Positions 1-9,377 of a stretch of 38,271 bases of DNA are shown in pieces; position 1 is the first letter of the stretch; every line of letters starts with the position of its first letter. A program made the translations under genes and the position numbers. The notes below the pieces were generated by a model. The model saw only the letters and a list, made by a program, of their open reading frames with translations, made no database searches and was not told the DNA's origin. The stretch is from an uncultured Candidatus Pelagibacter sp. (GTDB lineage Bacteria; Pseudomonadota; Alphaproteobacteria; Pelagibacterales; Pelagibacteraceae): NCBI GenBank assembly GCA_905612525.1, contig CAJQSG010000002.1, positions 1 to 38,271 on the forward strand, in the 5' to 3' direction.

Positions 1-482
1 AGCTTGGACCAATATCCATAAACGCACCTTGTGCCACGTCTTGAACAGTCATATGTGTCATGAAGAACGCCATTTTTAACAACTGTTATATGTTTTGAGC
101 AAGATACAACTAAGGTACCCATAGGGAGTTCTTCTTTTTTTAAATGAACCTTGCAACCTTGACCAATAAACATTGTAGGTGTCCAGTTCCAACCTAATTT
201 TTTAAGATATTTTTTAACTACTACTCTATGGGTTCCTGATCTTGGACTGTCATTTTTTTTTTTTAAGTTCTTTGCAAGTTTAGTTCGCGATGTTGTTCTG
301 AATTCTTTATTTGCCTTATAAAGATCATCATAAATTTTTTGATAGGGTAAACCAGATACAATTGCAATAGATCTAACAACGCAATCTCCTGCTATGCCCT
401 TGTAGCCTGCTGCGGCTCTACCACCATCATTAATTTGTAATTGCAGATTGCTTTTTGAAAATAATCTTTTAAAAAAATTCAC
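1..482 (-). CDS. hypothetical protein, partial (runs off window edge); contains GDCVVRSIAI ... SKHITVV motifs
   Basis: Manual translation of the reverse strand from a GTG at 482 (overlapping the TGA of the upstream ORF): VNFFKRLFSKSNLQLQINDGGRAAAGYKGIAGDCVVRSIAIVSGLPYQKIYDDLYKANKEF... open to position 1; not in the ORF track because it is truncated at the edge. Confidence 0.65.
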   Translation of the reverse strand, partial: MNFFKRLFSKSNLQLQINDGGRAAAGYKGIAGDCVVRSIAIVSGLPYQKIYDDLYKANKEFRTTSRTKLAKNLKKKNDSPRSGTHRVVVKKYLKKLGWNWTPTMFIGQGCKVHLKKEELPMGTLVVSCSKHITVVKNGVLHDTYDCSRRGTRCVYGYWSK

Positions 483-772
483 AATTTTGTTTTATGATCA
501 AGAATCTCTACCATGCATTGAGTTGCGTATTCACGCCATTCTTTAGCTGATTTATCCTTTAGATTGTTAAGATGATTCATATTGCTATCAATATTTTCTT
601 GATGCTTAACTTTGTCAGTCTCTTCTAAGTTTTTTTCCATATTAGTGAGGTTGGTTTTCATCGCATTAATCCAACTATTACCAAGCTCAACACACTTGTC
701 ATCATTCCTCTCATCACAAATTTGTTTAAAAAAGTTAAAGATAACATCATCAGCTTTTATCTCTTTACTCAT
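479..772 (-). CDS. hypothetical protein, small, charged, probable helical
   Basis: 97-aa ORF overlapping the start of the downstream ORF (translational-coupling-like TGTGA). Confidence 0.6.
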   Translation of the reverse strand: MSKEIKADDVIFNFFKQICDERNDDKCVELGNSWINAMKTNLTNMEKNLEETDKVKHQENIDSNMNHLNNLKDKSAKEWREYATQCMVEILDHKTKL

Positions 773-773
773 A

Positions 774-2381
774 TTACTTTCCGAAAATACCTAATTTAAC
801 ATCATAATCAACTGCCACTCCATAATCAGGATCATCATCACTATCAACAACAAGTTGACCAGCTCTACTTAACAACTTATGACAATCACGAGTTAAGTGC
901 CTAAGTTTAACTTTTTTTCCAAAGCTGTTGTACTTATCAGCAATATCTTCAATTGCCTTTAGGGCTGATTGGTCAATTACTTTTGATCCTGCAAAATCAA
1001 TAATAATTAATTCAGGATCTTCTTCTGGTTTGAATAATTCTAAAAAACTATTAGTTGAACTAAAAAAAAGCGCTCCTTCTATTTCATAAACTTTTGCACC
1101 TTTTTCTGTTTTAGAAGGTCTTTCAGTAGCTCTAATTTTTGAGGCAGACTTCCACGCAAAAACTAATGCAGAAACTATTACACCTACTATTACTGCAACT
1201 GCTAAATCCTCTAGAACAGTTACCACAGTTACAAGCACTGTAACTAATGCATCACTTTTAGGTACAAAAAATAATATCTTTAGTGAGTTCCACGCAAATG
1301 TTCCAATCACCACCATAAACATCACACCCACTAAAGCTGCAATTGGAATCATTTCAATATAAGATGAGGTATATAAAATAAAAATTAATAAAAATAATGC
1401 AGCTGCAATTCCAGCTATTCTGGTTCTTCCACCTGACCTAACATTAATCATTGATTGTCCTATCATTGCACAACCACCCATTCCTCCAAAAAAACCTGTA
1501 ATGGTGTTAGCAAACCCTTGAGCTAAACATTCCTGACTAGCTCCTCCTCTTTTATTGGTTATCTCTCCCACTAAATTTAAAGTTAATAAACTTTCTATTA
1601 GTCCAATAGAGGACAATATAAATGCATAGGGAAAAATAATCTTTAGTGTTTCCAGGTTAAAAGGAACGCTTGGAATAGAAAAATTTGGAAGACCACCCTT
1701 AACACTGGCAAGATCACCAACATTTGGTATGTCAATTTTTAAGGTTAAAGCTAAAATAGTTGTGAATAAAATAGCTACCAATGTGGATGGTAACAACTTT
1801 GTTATTTTAGGTAAGAACCAAATAATAAACATTGTAAATACAACGAATATAATTGAATAAAGCAATGTGTTGCCTGTAATCCAAACAGCCTCACCTAGAG
1901 CATTTATTTTTTTAAACTGACTTAGTTGTGAAATACCAATTACTATTGCAAGACCATTAACAAAACCCAACATTACTGGCTGCGGAACCATTCTTATAAA
2001 TTTTCCAAGTTTAAAAACTCCTGCTAATAATTGAAAAACTCCCATTAAAACCACCGTTGCAAATAAATATTGAGCTCCATGATCCATAACTAATGAAACC
2101 ATTACAACAGCCAATGCACCTGTTGCTCCAGAAATCATTCCAGGACGCCCACCAAATACAGCTGTGATTAAACCAACAATAAATGCAGCATAAAGTCCTG
2201 ATAAAGGTGCCACTCCAGCAACAAAAGCGAAGGCAATTGCCTCGGGAACTAAGGCTAAAGCAACTGTTAAACCTGATAAAACCTCAATTCTAAATAATGA
2301 GAAAGACGCACCTTCCTTTGGAATATAGTTCTGTGAATTAAATCCAATAGATTTAGCAAATGATGAGAGAGTTGTCTTTAT
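774..2381 (-). CDS. SulP family inorganic anion transporter with C-terminal STAS domain; the frame extends upstream of the listed start
   Basis: GGRPGMISGATGA and a STAS-like C-terminus (LIIIDFAGSKVIDQSALKAIEDI). The open frame continues beyond the GTG at 2213 (FSLFRIEVLSGLTVALALVPEAIAFAFVAGVAPLSG...), typical SulP N-terminal sequence; the exact start is uncertain. Confidence 0.85.
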   Translation of the reverse strand: MKTTLSSFAKSIGFNSQNYIPKEGASFSLFRIEVLSGLTVALALVPEAIAFAFVAGVAPLSGLYAAFIVGLITAVFGGRPGMISGATGALAVVMVSLVMDHGAQYLFATVVLMGVFQLLAGVFKLGKFIRMVPQPVMLGFVNGLAIVIGISQLSQFKKINALGEAVWITGNTLLYSIIFVVFTMFIIWFLPKITKLLPSTLVAILFTTILALTLKIDIPNVGDLASVKGGLPNFSIPSVPFNLETLKIIFPYAFILSSIGLIESLLTLNLVGEITNKRGGASQECLAQGFANTITGFFGGMGGCAMIGQSMINVRSGGRTRIAGIAAALFLLIFILYTSSYIEMIPIAALVGVMFMVVIGTFAWNSLKILFFVPKSDALVTVLVTVVTVLEDLAVAVIVGVIVSALVFAWKSASKIRATERPSKTEKGAKVYEIEGALFFSSTNSFLELFKPEEDPELIIIDFAGSKVIDQSALKAIEDIADKYNSFGKKVKLRHLTRDCHKLLSRAGQLVVDSDDDPDYGVAVDYDVKLGIFGK

Positions 2382-2430
2382 CAGAAATTCCTTACAAATT
2401 TATTAGTTTAAATGAAGCAGTTAAATGTTT

Positions 2431-2556
2431 AATAAACCAAGTAGTTAGTAAAGTCTAGTTTCAATTATTGCGTTCTAAATAATTTTATGAGAATTATGCA
2501 ATAAAGTATTCTAAGGTATTAGTGGAAGACCAAAACTACTTCGACTTATATTAATA
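2431..2556. repeat. Intergenic repeat copy 1 (partner of 3600-3720)
   Basis: Shares the exact 19-mer taaagtctagtttcaatta (2449-2467 and 3621-3639), flanking similarity, and a distal block (aaggtattagtggaagaccaaaactactt vs gaggtagtggcgggagactaaaactacct). Confidence 0.65.
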
Positions 2557-2575
2557 CAAATAAAAGCTTTTTAGT

Positions 2576-3361
2576 TTAAGGCTTGAAAATTAACCTGGCA
2601 CCTCTATCTATTTTAAACATACTAATTTTTTTATCCTTAAAATATTCATTAGTAGCTGCTCTAGACCCTGACCATTCTCCATAATCATCTATAATTAATA
2701 CTCCATTTTTTACTAAACGAGGGTATAAGACTTCCAATTCAATTTTTGTACTTTCGTACCAATCAGTATCGAGTCTAAGAATTGAAATTTTTTCGGGGAT
2801 ATTTGATGAAATCTTTAAAGTATCTTCAACTTTTCCTTTAACTAAGACTAAACTATCTTTGTCTATGGCGCTATTAATAAGGTTTTTTTCAACTGCTTCA
2901 ATTGGTGAATAGGCATGAATATTATCAATATTGATATCTTTTTTATGAGTACGCATATAATATTCAGCTTTGAATCCACCTAAAAAACCATCTGCATCTT
3001 CATCTTTTTCTGTAGGATTTGACATACCTTCAAAAGTATCAAAACCATAAACTTTTTTATTTTTAATTTTTAATTTATCAATCATTTTTTTAAATAAAAT
3101 TAAATTTCCACCCTTCCAAACACCACACTCTACAAAATCTCCCTCAAGATTATTGCAATCTACATGCTGAATAGCTCTTAAGAGGCAAAAAATTCTATCA
3201 TGGCCCGTCATTGAAAATTTTGAAGCAGTTTCAACTAAATTAATTTCAGAATCTGTTGCTTCAGGATATAAGTAATTTAAAGAGTTATTTTCTATAGGAA
3301 CTATTTTTAGTCCAAACTTTTTAAGCAGTGATTTTCTAACTTTTAAAAAAGTCTTATACAT
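2576..3361 (-). CDS. TylF/MycF-like macrocin O-methyltransferase family protein
   Basis: FVECGVWKGGNLILFKKMI, VYGFDTFEGM, LRLDTDWYESTKIELEVLYPRLVKNGVLIIDDYGEW. Confidence 0.85.
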   Translation of the reverse strand: MYKTFLKVRKSLLKKFGLKIVPIENNSLNYLYPEATDSEINLVETASKFSMTGHDRIFCLLRAIQHVDCNNLEGDFVECGVWKGGNLILFKKMIDKLKIKNKKVYGFDTFEGMSNPTEKDEDADGFLGGFKAEYYMRTHKKDINIDNIHAYSPIEAVEKNLINSAIDKDSLVLVKGKVEDTLKISSNIPEKISILRLDTDWYESTKIELEVLYPRLVKNGVLIIDDYGEWSGSRAATNEYFKDKKISMFKIDRGARLIFKP

Positions 3362-3453
3362 TATGATGAATCTATAAATGATGATGTTCTTTAATACAAC
3401 TAATAAAGTAAATATCTTTTTAAATTAAAACTTGGTAATTTTTGTTATTTATT

Positions 3454-3546
3454 TAATAAAATTTTTAAGTAAAGTTTTTCTTTAACAGTCAAAACTGACA
3501 AAGGCCCAAATTATCTTTTATAAAACTTGCAGATAGTGAAAGTGTC
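3454..3546 (-). pseudogene. Decayed partial duplicate of the 3' part of the neighbouring HIT-protein gene
   Basis: Minus-strand tgggcctttgtcagttttgactgttaaagaaaaactttacttaaaaattttatt aligns with tggccactttcagtttgggtggttaagggaaaaccttattcaaaagttttatta of the HIT gene, with stops in all readings. Confidence 0.65.
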
Positions 3547-3599
3547 TTTTTTATCAATACATTTAAATTTTGATTATTTCTAAGTCAAAATGCTATTTG

Positions 3600-3720
3600 T
3601 TTAATTAAGCAAGCAGTTGATAAAGTCTAGTTTCAATTAATACGTGTTAACAAATTTGTTACGAATCAGATATATAATAGATGAGAGGTAGTGGCGGGAG
3701 ACTAAAACTACCTCTGTCCT
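3600..3720. repeat. Intergenic repeat copy 2 (partner of 2431-2556), contains a 9-bp hairpin stem
   Basis: Same shared blocks; inverted repeat agaggtagt (3684-3692) / actacctct (3707-3715), plus 14-bp palindrome taacaaatttgtta. Confidence 0.65.
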
Positions 3721-3726
3721 CACTCT

Positions 3727-4131
3727 TTAACTCTTAAAATACTTTTTAATCTTAAGAATAGTTTTTGCTAATAAAACTTTTGAATAAGGTTTTCCCTTAA
3801 CCACCCAAACTGAAAGTGGCCATGAACTATCTTTAGTATATCTTGCAATAATATGAATGTGTAACTGAGGAACAATATTACCAACTTTTTCAACATTAAG
3901 TTTTTTTGTTTTAAATATTTTTTTCATTAACTTGCTACAATGAACAATTTCTTTCATCAATAACATTTGATCTTTTGAGTTAAGTTCTGAAATATCAGTA
4001 ATATTTTTTCGCTTTGGAATTAAAATGATCCAAGGAAATTTAGCATTATCAATTAAACGAATACTGCACAGTTTTAATTCAGCTATTAGATGAGAATCTT
4101 TTAGAAAACTTTTACTTACTTTATTTGCCAT
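3727..4131 (-). CDS. HIT family (histidine triad) protein
   Basis: QLHIHIIARYTKDSSWPLSVW histidine-triad motif; FPWIILIPKR. Confidence 0.85.
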   Translation of the reverse strand: MANKVSKSFLKDSHLIAELKLCSIRLIDNAKFPWIILIPKRKNITDISELNSKDQMLLMKEIVHCSKLMKKIFKTKKLNVEKVGNIVPQLHIHIIARYTKDSSWPLSVWVVKGKPYSKVLLAKTILKIKKYFKS

Positions 4132-4195
4132 TATTAAACATTAATATAAATGTGTTCTATAAGCAAAATTATTATAGGCTAAATTAATTATTGCA

Positions 4196-4389
4196 GACAA
4201 AAAAATATGATCCGTTGCTAAAATATTTTCATGGAGACTTTTTATTTTTATCTACTGGGTAGTATTTGGATATATTTTTACTGGTAGCTTTAAGGAGCTG
4301 GAATACTAGGGCTTTGCTCTATAATTCCTCTCTTTTTTTATTATTTTCATGAAAGAATTTGGAATAAAGTTAAGTGGGGTCTTAATTAA
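4196..4389 (+). pseudogene. Remnant of a DUF2061-like small membrane protein
   Basis: Conceptual translation with one in-frame TGA and one frameshift: DKKI*SVAKIFSWRLFIFIYWVVFGYIFTGSFKE / ILGLCSIIPLFFYYFHERIWNKVKWGLN*; SWR and YYFHERIWN...WG are recalled DUF2061 motifs. Confidence 0.6.
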
Positions 4390-4405
4390 AAAATAAAGAA
4401 TATAT

Positions 4406-5710
4406 TTACAAGTATTTCTTTATTTTATCAGAGACGATTACTTTATTGTTGTTCATGTAATCTTCATGATTTTTTTCTATATTTTTAAGTTCATAAAGAT
4501 AATTAACCATCACACCATAAGATCTTTTAAAACCAGTTTCAGAAATATTTGCATTAATTACAATATCATCAACAATAGCTCCATTGCCTAAATGAAATCT
4601 ACTAACATCATTCGCTGGTAGTCCTTTTCCATTTTTTTCATTAACGATATAATGAGCTACTAATTTTGTTATAGCTTCTTTATTTCTTACAATTCTACTA
4701 TCACCTAGTTTTAAGTCTTGGGATTTTAAAAAGATAACATCTTGATCTTTTAGATCACCTAAAATATTTTTAATCTTAATTTCCTCTAAATAACTAAACC
4801 AATCAGCAAACCCTGGTATAGGTGACAAAGTGCCAAAGTTTTTAATGTGAGGTAGCTCTTCTTGTATTTCATAAACCACTCTCTTTATTAAAAAATTACC
4901 CAAGGTTACTCTTGATAAACCTTCTTGACAGTTACTAATTGAATAGAAAGTAGCAGTATCATAAGATTTTTCTTCATTATCTGTCGGCTTCATTAATTCT
5001 TGAATAGATTTACCAAGACCTTTTGTAAGAGCTACTTGAACAAAAATAATAGGCTCATCTTCAAGGGCTGGATGAAAGTAAGAAAAAAACCTTCTATCTT
5101 CCCCTAATCTTCTTTTAAGTTCATTCATATCTTTTATTTGATGAACTCTTTCATATTTAATTATTTTTTCTAAAACTGCAGCCTTTGTATCCCATGTGAT
5201 TTTAGCAAGTTTAAGAAATCCTGGATTAAACCAAGCTCTAAATAAATGCCTAAGATCATTATCTAATTCTGAAAGTTCTTTATTATCTTTTAATATTTTT
5301 ATCAAATCTTCTCTTAACGCAACTATAATCATAGTTCCATTGGGTGCCATATTCATTCTTCTAAAAAGTTCTCTTCTCTTACCTTCAGAAACTTTAAATA
5401 AATCAGACAAAGTTTTTTCATTTTGAGATTTTGTATAATTTTCAATTGCTTCGTTAACTTTTGTAAAGCTGGGCTTATATTTATCGTTAATTTTTTTGAA
5501 AAATAATAATTTATTTTCTGGAGATAGTGATTGATATAGTTCAGTAATATCTCTAGCAACAGTAATTCCAAATGCTGCACCTTTATGTGAGATTAAATCA
5601 TCAGATAGAGATATGATGGATTCTAAGTCATTTTTTTTAATATTTTTTATACTAAAAAGTTTTTGACCTGCATCAGCAATAGATGAAATTATTTGTTTTA
5701 AATTAAACAT
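4406..5710 (-). CDS. Malonyl-CoA decarboxylase family protein
   Basis: FHPALEDEPIIFVQVALTKGL, LSPIPGFADWFSYL, GAIVDDIVINANISETGFKRSYGVMVNYLYEL. Confidence 0.88.
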   Translation of the reverse strand: MFNLKQIISSIADAGQKLFSIKNIKKNDLESIISLSDDLISHKGAAFGITVARDITELYQSLSPENKLLFFKKINDKYKPSFTKVNEAIENYTKSQNEKTLSDLFKVSEGKRRELFRRMNMAPNGTMIIVALREDLIKILKDNKELSELDNDLRHLFRAWFNPGFLKLAKITWDTKAAVLEKIIKYERVHQIKDMNELKRRLGEDRRFFSYFHPALEDEPIIFVQVALTKGLGKSIQELMKPTDNEEKSYDTATFYSISNCQEGLSRVTLGNFLIKRVVYEIQEELPHIKNFGTLSPIPGFADWFSYLEEIKIKNILGDLKDQDVIFLKSQDLKLGDSRIVRNKEAITKLVAHYIVNEKNGKGLPANDVSRFHLGNGAIVDDIVINANISETGFKRSYGVMVNYLYELKNIEKNHEDYMNNNKVIVSDKIKKYL

Positions 5711-5727
5711 CTACAATTATTTGTTCA

Positions 5728-6513
5728 TTAAAGTTTAGAGTATTCATATAAAAACTTTGCAGCAATGATAAGTAAAAAAGACCCAAAATATTTACTAATT
5801 TTATTTTTATCAATAGTGTGAACTGTTCTTGCACCAATTCTAGCCACAAATGTTGTAATCGGTATAAAAATTAAAAAAGCTGGAATGTTTAAAAAACCAA
5901 TACTTAATGGAATATCTGTTTTTAAATAACTACCCGTTATCAAAAAACCTATTGCTCCAAATAAAGCAATTAAAAAACCAATAGCAGCAGCACTTCCTAT
6001 AGCTCTATTAATTGAATAACCAAAAAACTTTAAAATTGGAACATTCATAACAGCTCCTCCAATACCCATGGGTGCTGAGATAAAGCCAACTAAAAATCCT
6101 AAAATAATTTTTAAATGAAGTTTAATTTTAAGAGTTATATTTTTCTCCTTCTCTTTTAATAACAAAAGATAAATACTTAATAAGAATATGATGATTGCAA
6201 AGAAAAGAACTAAAGTTTTAGTTTTAAGAGTTGCTGCAAAAATTGTTCCAAAAATCACACCAAGTACTACAAAAATTCCGTAGCTTTTCACAATATCAAA
6301 GTCCACTGCTTTAAATTTATGATGAGTTAAAACTGAAACAGTTGATGTTGGAATAATGATTGCAAATGACGTTCCAACCGCAAGGTGCATGACATATTGC
6401 TGATCAATTCCTAAAGAGTTAAAAATATAAAATAAAAATGGAACTGTAATTAATCCACCTCCAATACCAAATAAACCTGCAACAAACCCAACTGGGATAG
6501 CCATTAAGGCCAT
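5728..6513 (-). CDS. TauE/SafE family sulfite exporter-like permease
   Basis: VGFVAGLFGIGGGLITVPFL ... GFVGFISAPMGIGGAVMNVPIL-type internal duplication. Confidence 0.85.
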   Translation of the reverse strand: MALMAIPVGFVAGLFGIGGGLITVPFLFYIFNSLGIDQQYVMHLAVGTSFAIIIPTSTVSVLTHHKFKAVDFDIVKSYGIFVVLGVIFGTIFAATLKTKTLVLFFAIIIFLLSIYLLLLKEKEKNITLKIKLHLKIILGFLVGFISAPMGIGGAVMNVPILKFFGYSINRAIGSAAAIGFLIALFGAIGFLITGSYLKTDIPLSIGFLNIPAFLIFIPITTFVARIGARTVHTIDKNKISKYFGSFLLIIAAKFLYEYSKL

Positions 6514-6553
6514 TAATAAACTAAAATAGATATATTCGTTAGATAGTAAAGAA

Positions 6554-7546
6554 CTAAGCAGATTGGCTTACCGAAGTATCAAAATTATTATATTTAATCT
6601 TATCCATTATATGATCAATCTTTTTAACATCGGCGTCTCTGACACACATATTTTCACTTAAATATCTTTTCCAAAAGCTAGATCCTGTTTGACCATGAAA
6701 TAACCCTAACGTATGCCTCATAATTTGATTTAAACGTGTTCCTTTTTTAATTTCTTCCCTAACATACGGTAGTAATTGTTCGATTACATCCTGTCGACTT
6801 GGTACATTTTCATTATTAAATATATCTCTTTCAATATCAGCTAATAAATAAGGAGTATGATAAGCGGCTCTTCCAATCATAACTCCATCAACTTTTTCTA
6901 AATGATCTTTCATTTGATCGGTTGTGGTAATTCCACCATTAATAATAATTTCCTCATTAGGAAAATCTTTTTTTAATCTGTAGACAAAATTATATTTTAA
7001 AGGAGGGATGTTTAAATTTTGTTTAGGGGTAAACTTTCCAAGAATAGCTTTTCTTGCATGAATAATGAAAGTTTTAACACCTGTACTTTTTAAAGTTGAA
7101 ATAAAATGATGGAAGTTCTCATAATCCTCAGTGTCATCATAACCAATTCTAGTTTTAATCGTAACTGGCAATTTTGTAACTGATTGCATTTTACTTAAAC
7201 AATCTGCAACTAAATTTGGTTCTTTCATTAAACATGCACCAAATTTATTCTTTTCAACTTTTTTAGAAGGACAACCTAAATTTAAATTAATTTCGTCATA
7301 ACCAAAGTCTTCACCTGCTTTTGTTGCCTCAGCTAAAAGGGCTGGAGAAGAGCCACCAATTTGAAGTGCAATAGGTTTTTCATTAATATTAAATTGTAAA
7401 AGTTTTTTTTTATCACCTCTATGGATTGCTTCAGAGACAACCATTTCGCTGTAGAGAAGTGTGTTTTTACTAATTAGTCTTAAAAAAAATCTCTCATGAC
7501 GATCTGTACAATCCATCATAGGTGCAACGGATACTTTCCTATTCAT
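6554..7546 (-). CDS. dusA: tRNA-dihydrouridine(20/20a) synthase DusA
   Basis: SVAPMMDCTDRHERFFLRLI, LNLGCPSKKVEKNKFGACLM, GVMIGRAAYHTPY. Confidence 0.9.
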   Translation of the reverse strand: MNRKVSVAPMMDCTDRHERFFLRLISKNTLLYSEMVVSEAIHRGDKKKLLQFNINEKPIALQIGGSSPALLAEATKAGEDFGYDEINLNLGCPSKKVEKNKFGACLMKEPNLVADCLSKMQSVTKLPVTIKTRIGYDDTEDYENFHHFISTLKSTGVKTFIIHARKAILGKFTPKQNLNIPPLKYNFVYRLKKDFPNEEIIINGGITTTDQMKDHLEKVDGVMIGRAAYHTPYLLADIERDIFNNENVPSRQDVIEQLLPYVREEIKKGTRLNQIMRHTLGLFHGQTGSSFWKRYLSENMCVRDADVKKIDHIMDKIKYNNFDTSVSQSA

Positions 7547-7568
7547 GATTAACTTTTATATTATTTTT

Positions 7569-8111
7569 TTAGTTATTTGTAGTATCTGAATCTTCAGGAT
7601 TTACATCAGTTGTTTCATCTTCAGTTTCTGATTCAGCTATTTGATTCGAAGAAACCTCTGTTTCTTCTGCAGTAGCTTCTAACTCTGGATTAACCTCTAC
7701 TTCAGGTTCTGCTTTTGCAGTTAATTCCTCTAAATCTTCTGGTGCTACTTGAATTTTTTCTGGGATTTTTCTAGCTCTTTTAGATGGTAAAATAGGGGTT
7801 CCACTTTTAGAAATTTCTCCTTTGTACATACTGTCAAAGTCATCACCAATAATTTCATCGTCATCTGTGCCATCATCAACTTGCTCTACATGTTTTCTAA
7901 GTTTGTGAATTGCACTTTCTGTTAAATCTGGAACTTTAATAGTTTCTTCGGCAATTTCTCTTAATGCAATAACAGTGTTTTTATCATTATCTCTATCAAG
8001 AGTAGGTTCTAACCCCGAATTTAATTGAACTGCTCTTTCTTTTGCAACCAATACTAATTCGTAGGGACTATCTACTTTATCTATGCAGTCTTCTACAGTT
8101 ACTCTAGCCAT
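7569..8111 (-). CDS. rpoZ: DNA-directed RNA polymerase omega subunit with long acidic C-terminal extension
   Basis: [30 protein letters not shown]...[20 protein letters not shown]; tail rich in E/D/T/N. Confidence 0.88.
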   Translation of the reverse strand: MARVTVEDCIDKVDSPYELVLVAKERAVQLNSGLEPTLDRDNDKNTVIALREIAEETIKVPDLTESAIHKLRKHVEQVDDGTDDDEIIGDDFDSMYKGEISKSGTPILPSKRARKIPEKIQVAPEDLEELTAKAEPEVEVNPELEATAEETEVSSNQIAESETEDETTDVNPEDSDTTNN

Positions 8112-8154
8112 GCGCAGTATCTATACAGTGCTTAAAATAAAATCAAGGTTAATT

Positions 8155-9363
8155 TTATAAATAATGAGGATTTAACTTATTTTTTATTGAAAATAACAGC
8201 GATATAGTGACTAATATGTATGAACCTGAAACTAAAGCAATTTCTTCTATTGAAAAGCTATTATCTATAAGAATTCCAAAAAGAGCCGTACCAAATGCGG
8301 TTGAAAATACCATCAAGGCTGTTGTTAACGCTTTAATAGAACCAATATATTTTACACCATAAACCTCAGCCCAAGTTGCTGAACCTAAAACATTAGCAAA
8401 TCCGTTTGAAATACCAATTAATCCAAGGAATACAAAAGATGAGATTGGAGAATTGAAATAGTAAAGAACTAATGTAGAAATAAACAGGGGTATATTCATA
8501 TAAATTAATAATTTTCTACTACTAAATTTGTCTATTAAAAAGCCAGATAAAAATAAAGTTATTACAGATAAAATTGAATACACCATAAATGATTGAGCGA
8601 TCACGTAAGGGCCCCAACCTTTAGAAGATACTATAAATGATTGGTAAACAAATGTTCCCGTTGCAATCGCTGGCATAGCCAACATGCTTAAACAAACAAT
8701 ATAAAACCTATAGTCTTTTAATACTTCAGTTCTTGTCCATTGTTTTATATCTTTTGTTTTAGTGTCATTAATTTTTGAAGCCTCTCTTGAATCAAGTTTA
8801 ACATTTTTAACTAATGCTAAAGAAATTAATGGAAGAACTACAATAACTAAAATTGAAATGGCTACCCAAATGCTCCTCCAATCAATAAAAGTTAATAAAA
8901 AAATAATTAGTAGTGGCAAAATAAATTCAGCTAACGATAAACCAAGCCAAGTTGTACTTAATGCACGTCCTCTAGTCTTTTCAAAAAATCTTGAAATGGT
9001 TGTGGTTGCTGTATGTGACATTAGTCCCTGTCCTGATAATCTCATTAAGAAAATTGAGAAAAATAAAAAAATTACTGATGAAATTTTAGAAAATAAAAAA
9101 CAAGAAATCGCTAATAAAACAACAACGTAAGATGCAAATTTTAGAATATTAATGTCATCTATTTTTTTTCCAATCCAAACAAGTATAAAGCTACTTAATA
9201 AAGTTGCGGATGCATATATTGATCCAAACTGACCATGGGTAATAGAAAGAGTATCTCTTATACTTGAATTAAATAAGCCTAGAAAAAAACTCTGTCCAAA
9301 GCTTGAAAAAAATGTAAATATAAATCCAAATAAAATTACTTTAAAATTCAAACTTTTAAACAT
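8155..9363 (-). CDS. MFS transporter
   Basis: 12-TM-like hydrophobic pattern, FGQSFFLGLFNSSIRDTLSITHGQFGSIYASATL. Confidence 0.85.
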   Translation of the reverse strand: MFKSLNFKVILFGFIFTFFSSFGQSFFLGLFNSSIRDTLSITHGQFGSIYASATLLSSFILVWIGKKIDDINILKFASYVVVLLAISCFLFSKISSVIFLFFSIFLMRLSGQGLMSHTATTTISRFFEKTRGRALSTTWLGLSLAEFILPLLIIFLLTFIDWRSIWVAISILVIVVLPLISLALVKNVKLDSREASKINDTKTKDIKQWTRTEVLKDYRFYIVCLSMLAMPAIATGTFVYQSFIVSSKGWGPYVIAQSFMVYSILSVITLFLSGFLIDKFSSRKLLIYMNIPLFISTLVLYYFNSPISSFVFLGLIGISNGFANVLGSATWAEVYGVKYIGSIKALTTALMVFSTAFGTALFGILIDNSFSIEEIALVSGSYILVTISLLFSIKNKLNPHYL

Positions 9364-9377
9364 AGGAAATAAAAATT

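Noticed and set aside
612-794. Small + strand ORF MSVSSKFFSIL...
   Set aside because: Fully antisense to the 479-772 CDS; no family signature; likely spurious.
5196-5580. ORFs 5196-5426 (+) and 5353-5580 (-)
   Set aside because: Inside the well-supported malonyl-CoA decarboxylase gene in other frames.
8762-9130. 122-aa + strand ORF inside the MFS gene
   Set aside because: Antisense shadow ORF of a clear MFS transporter; low-complexity Lys-rich end.
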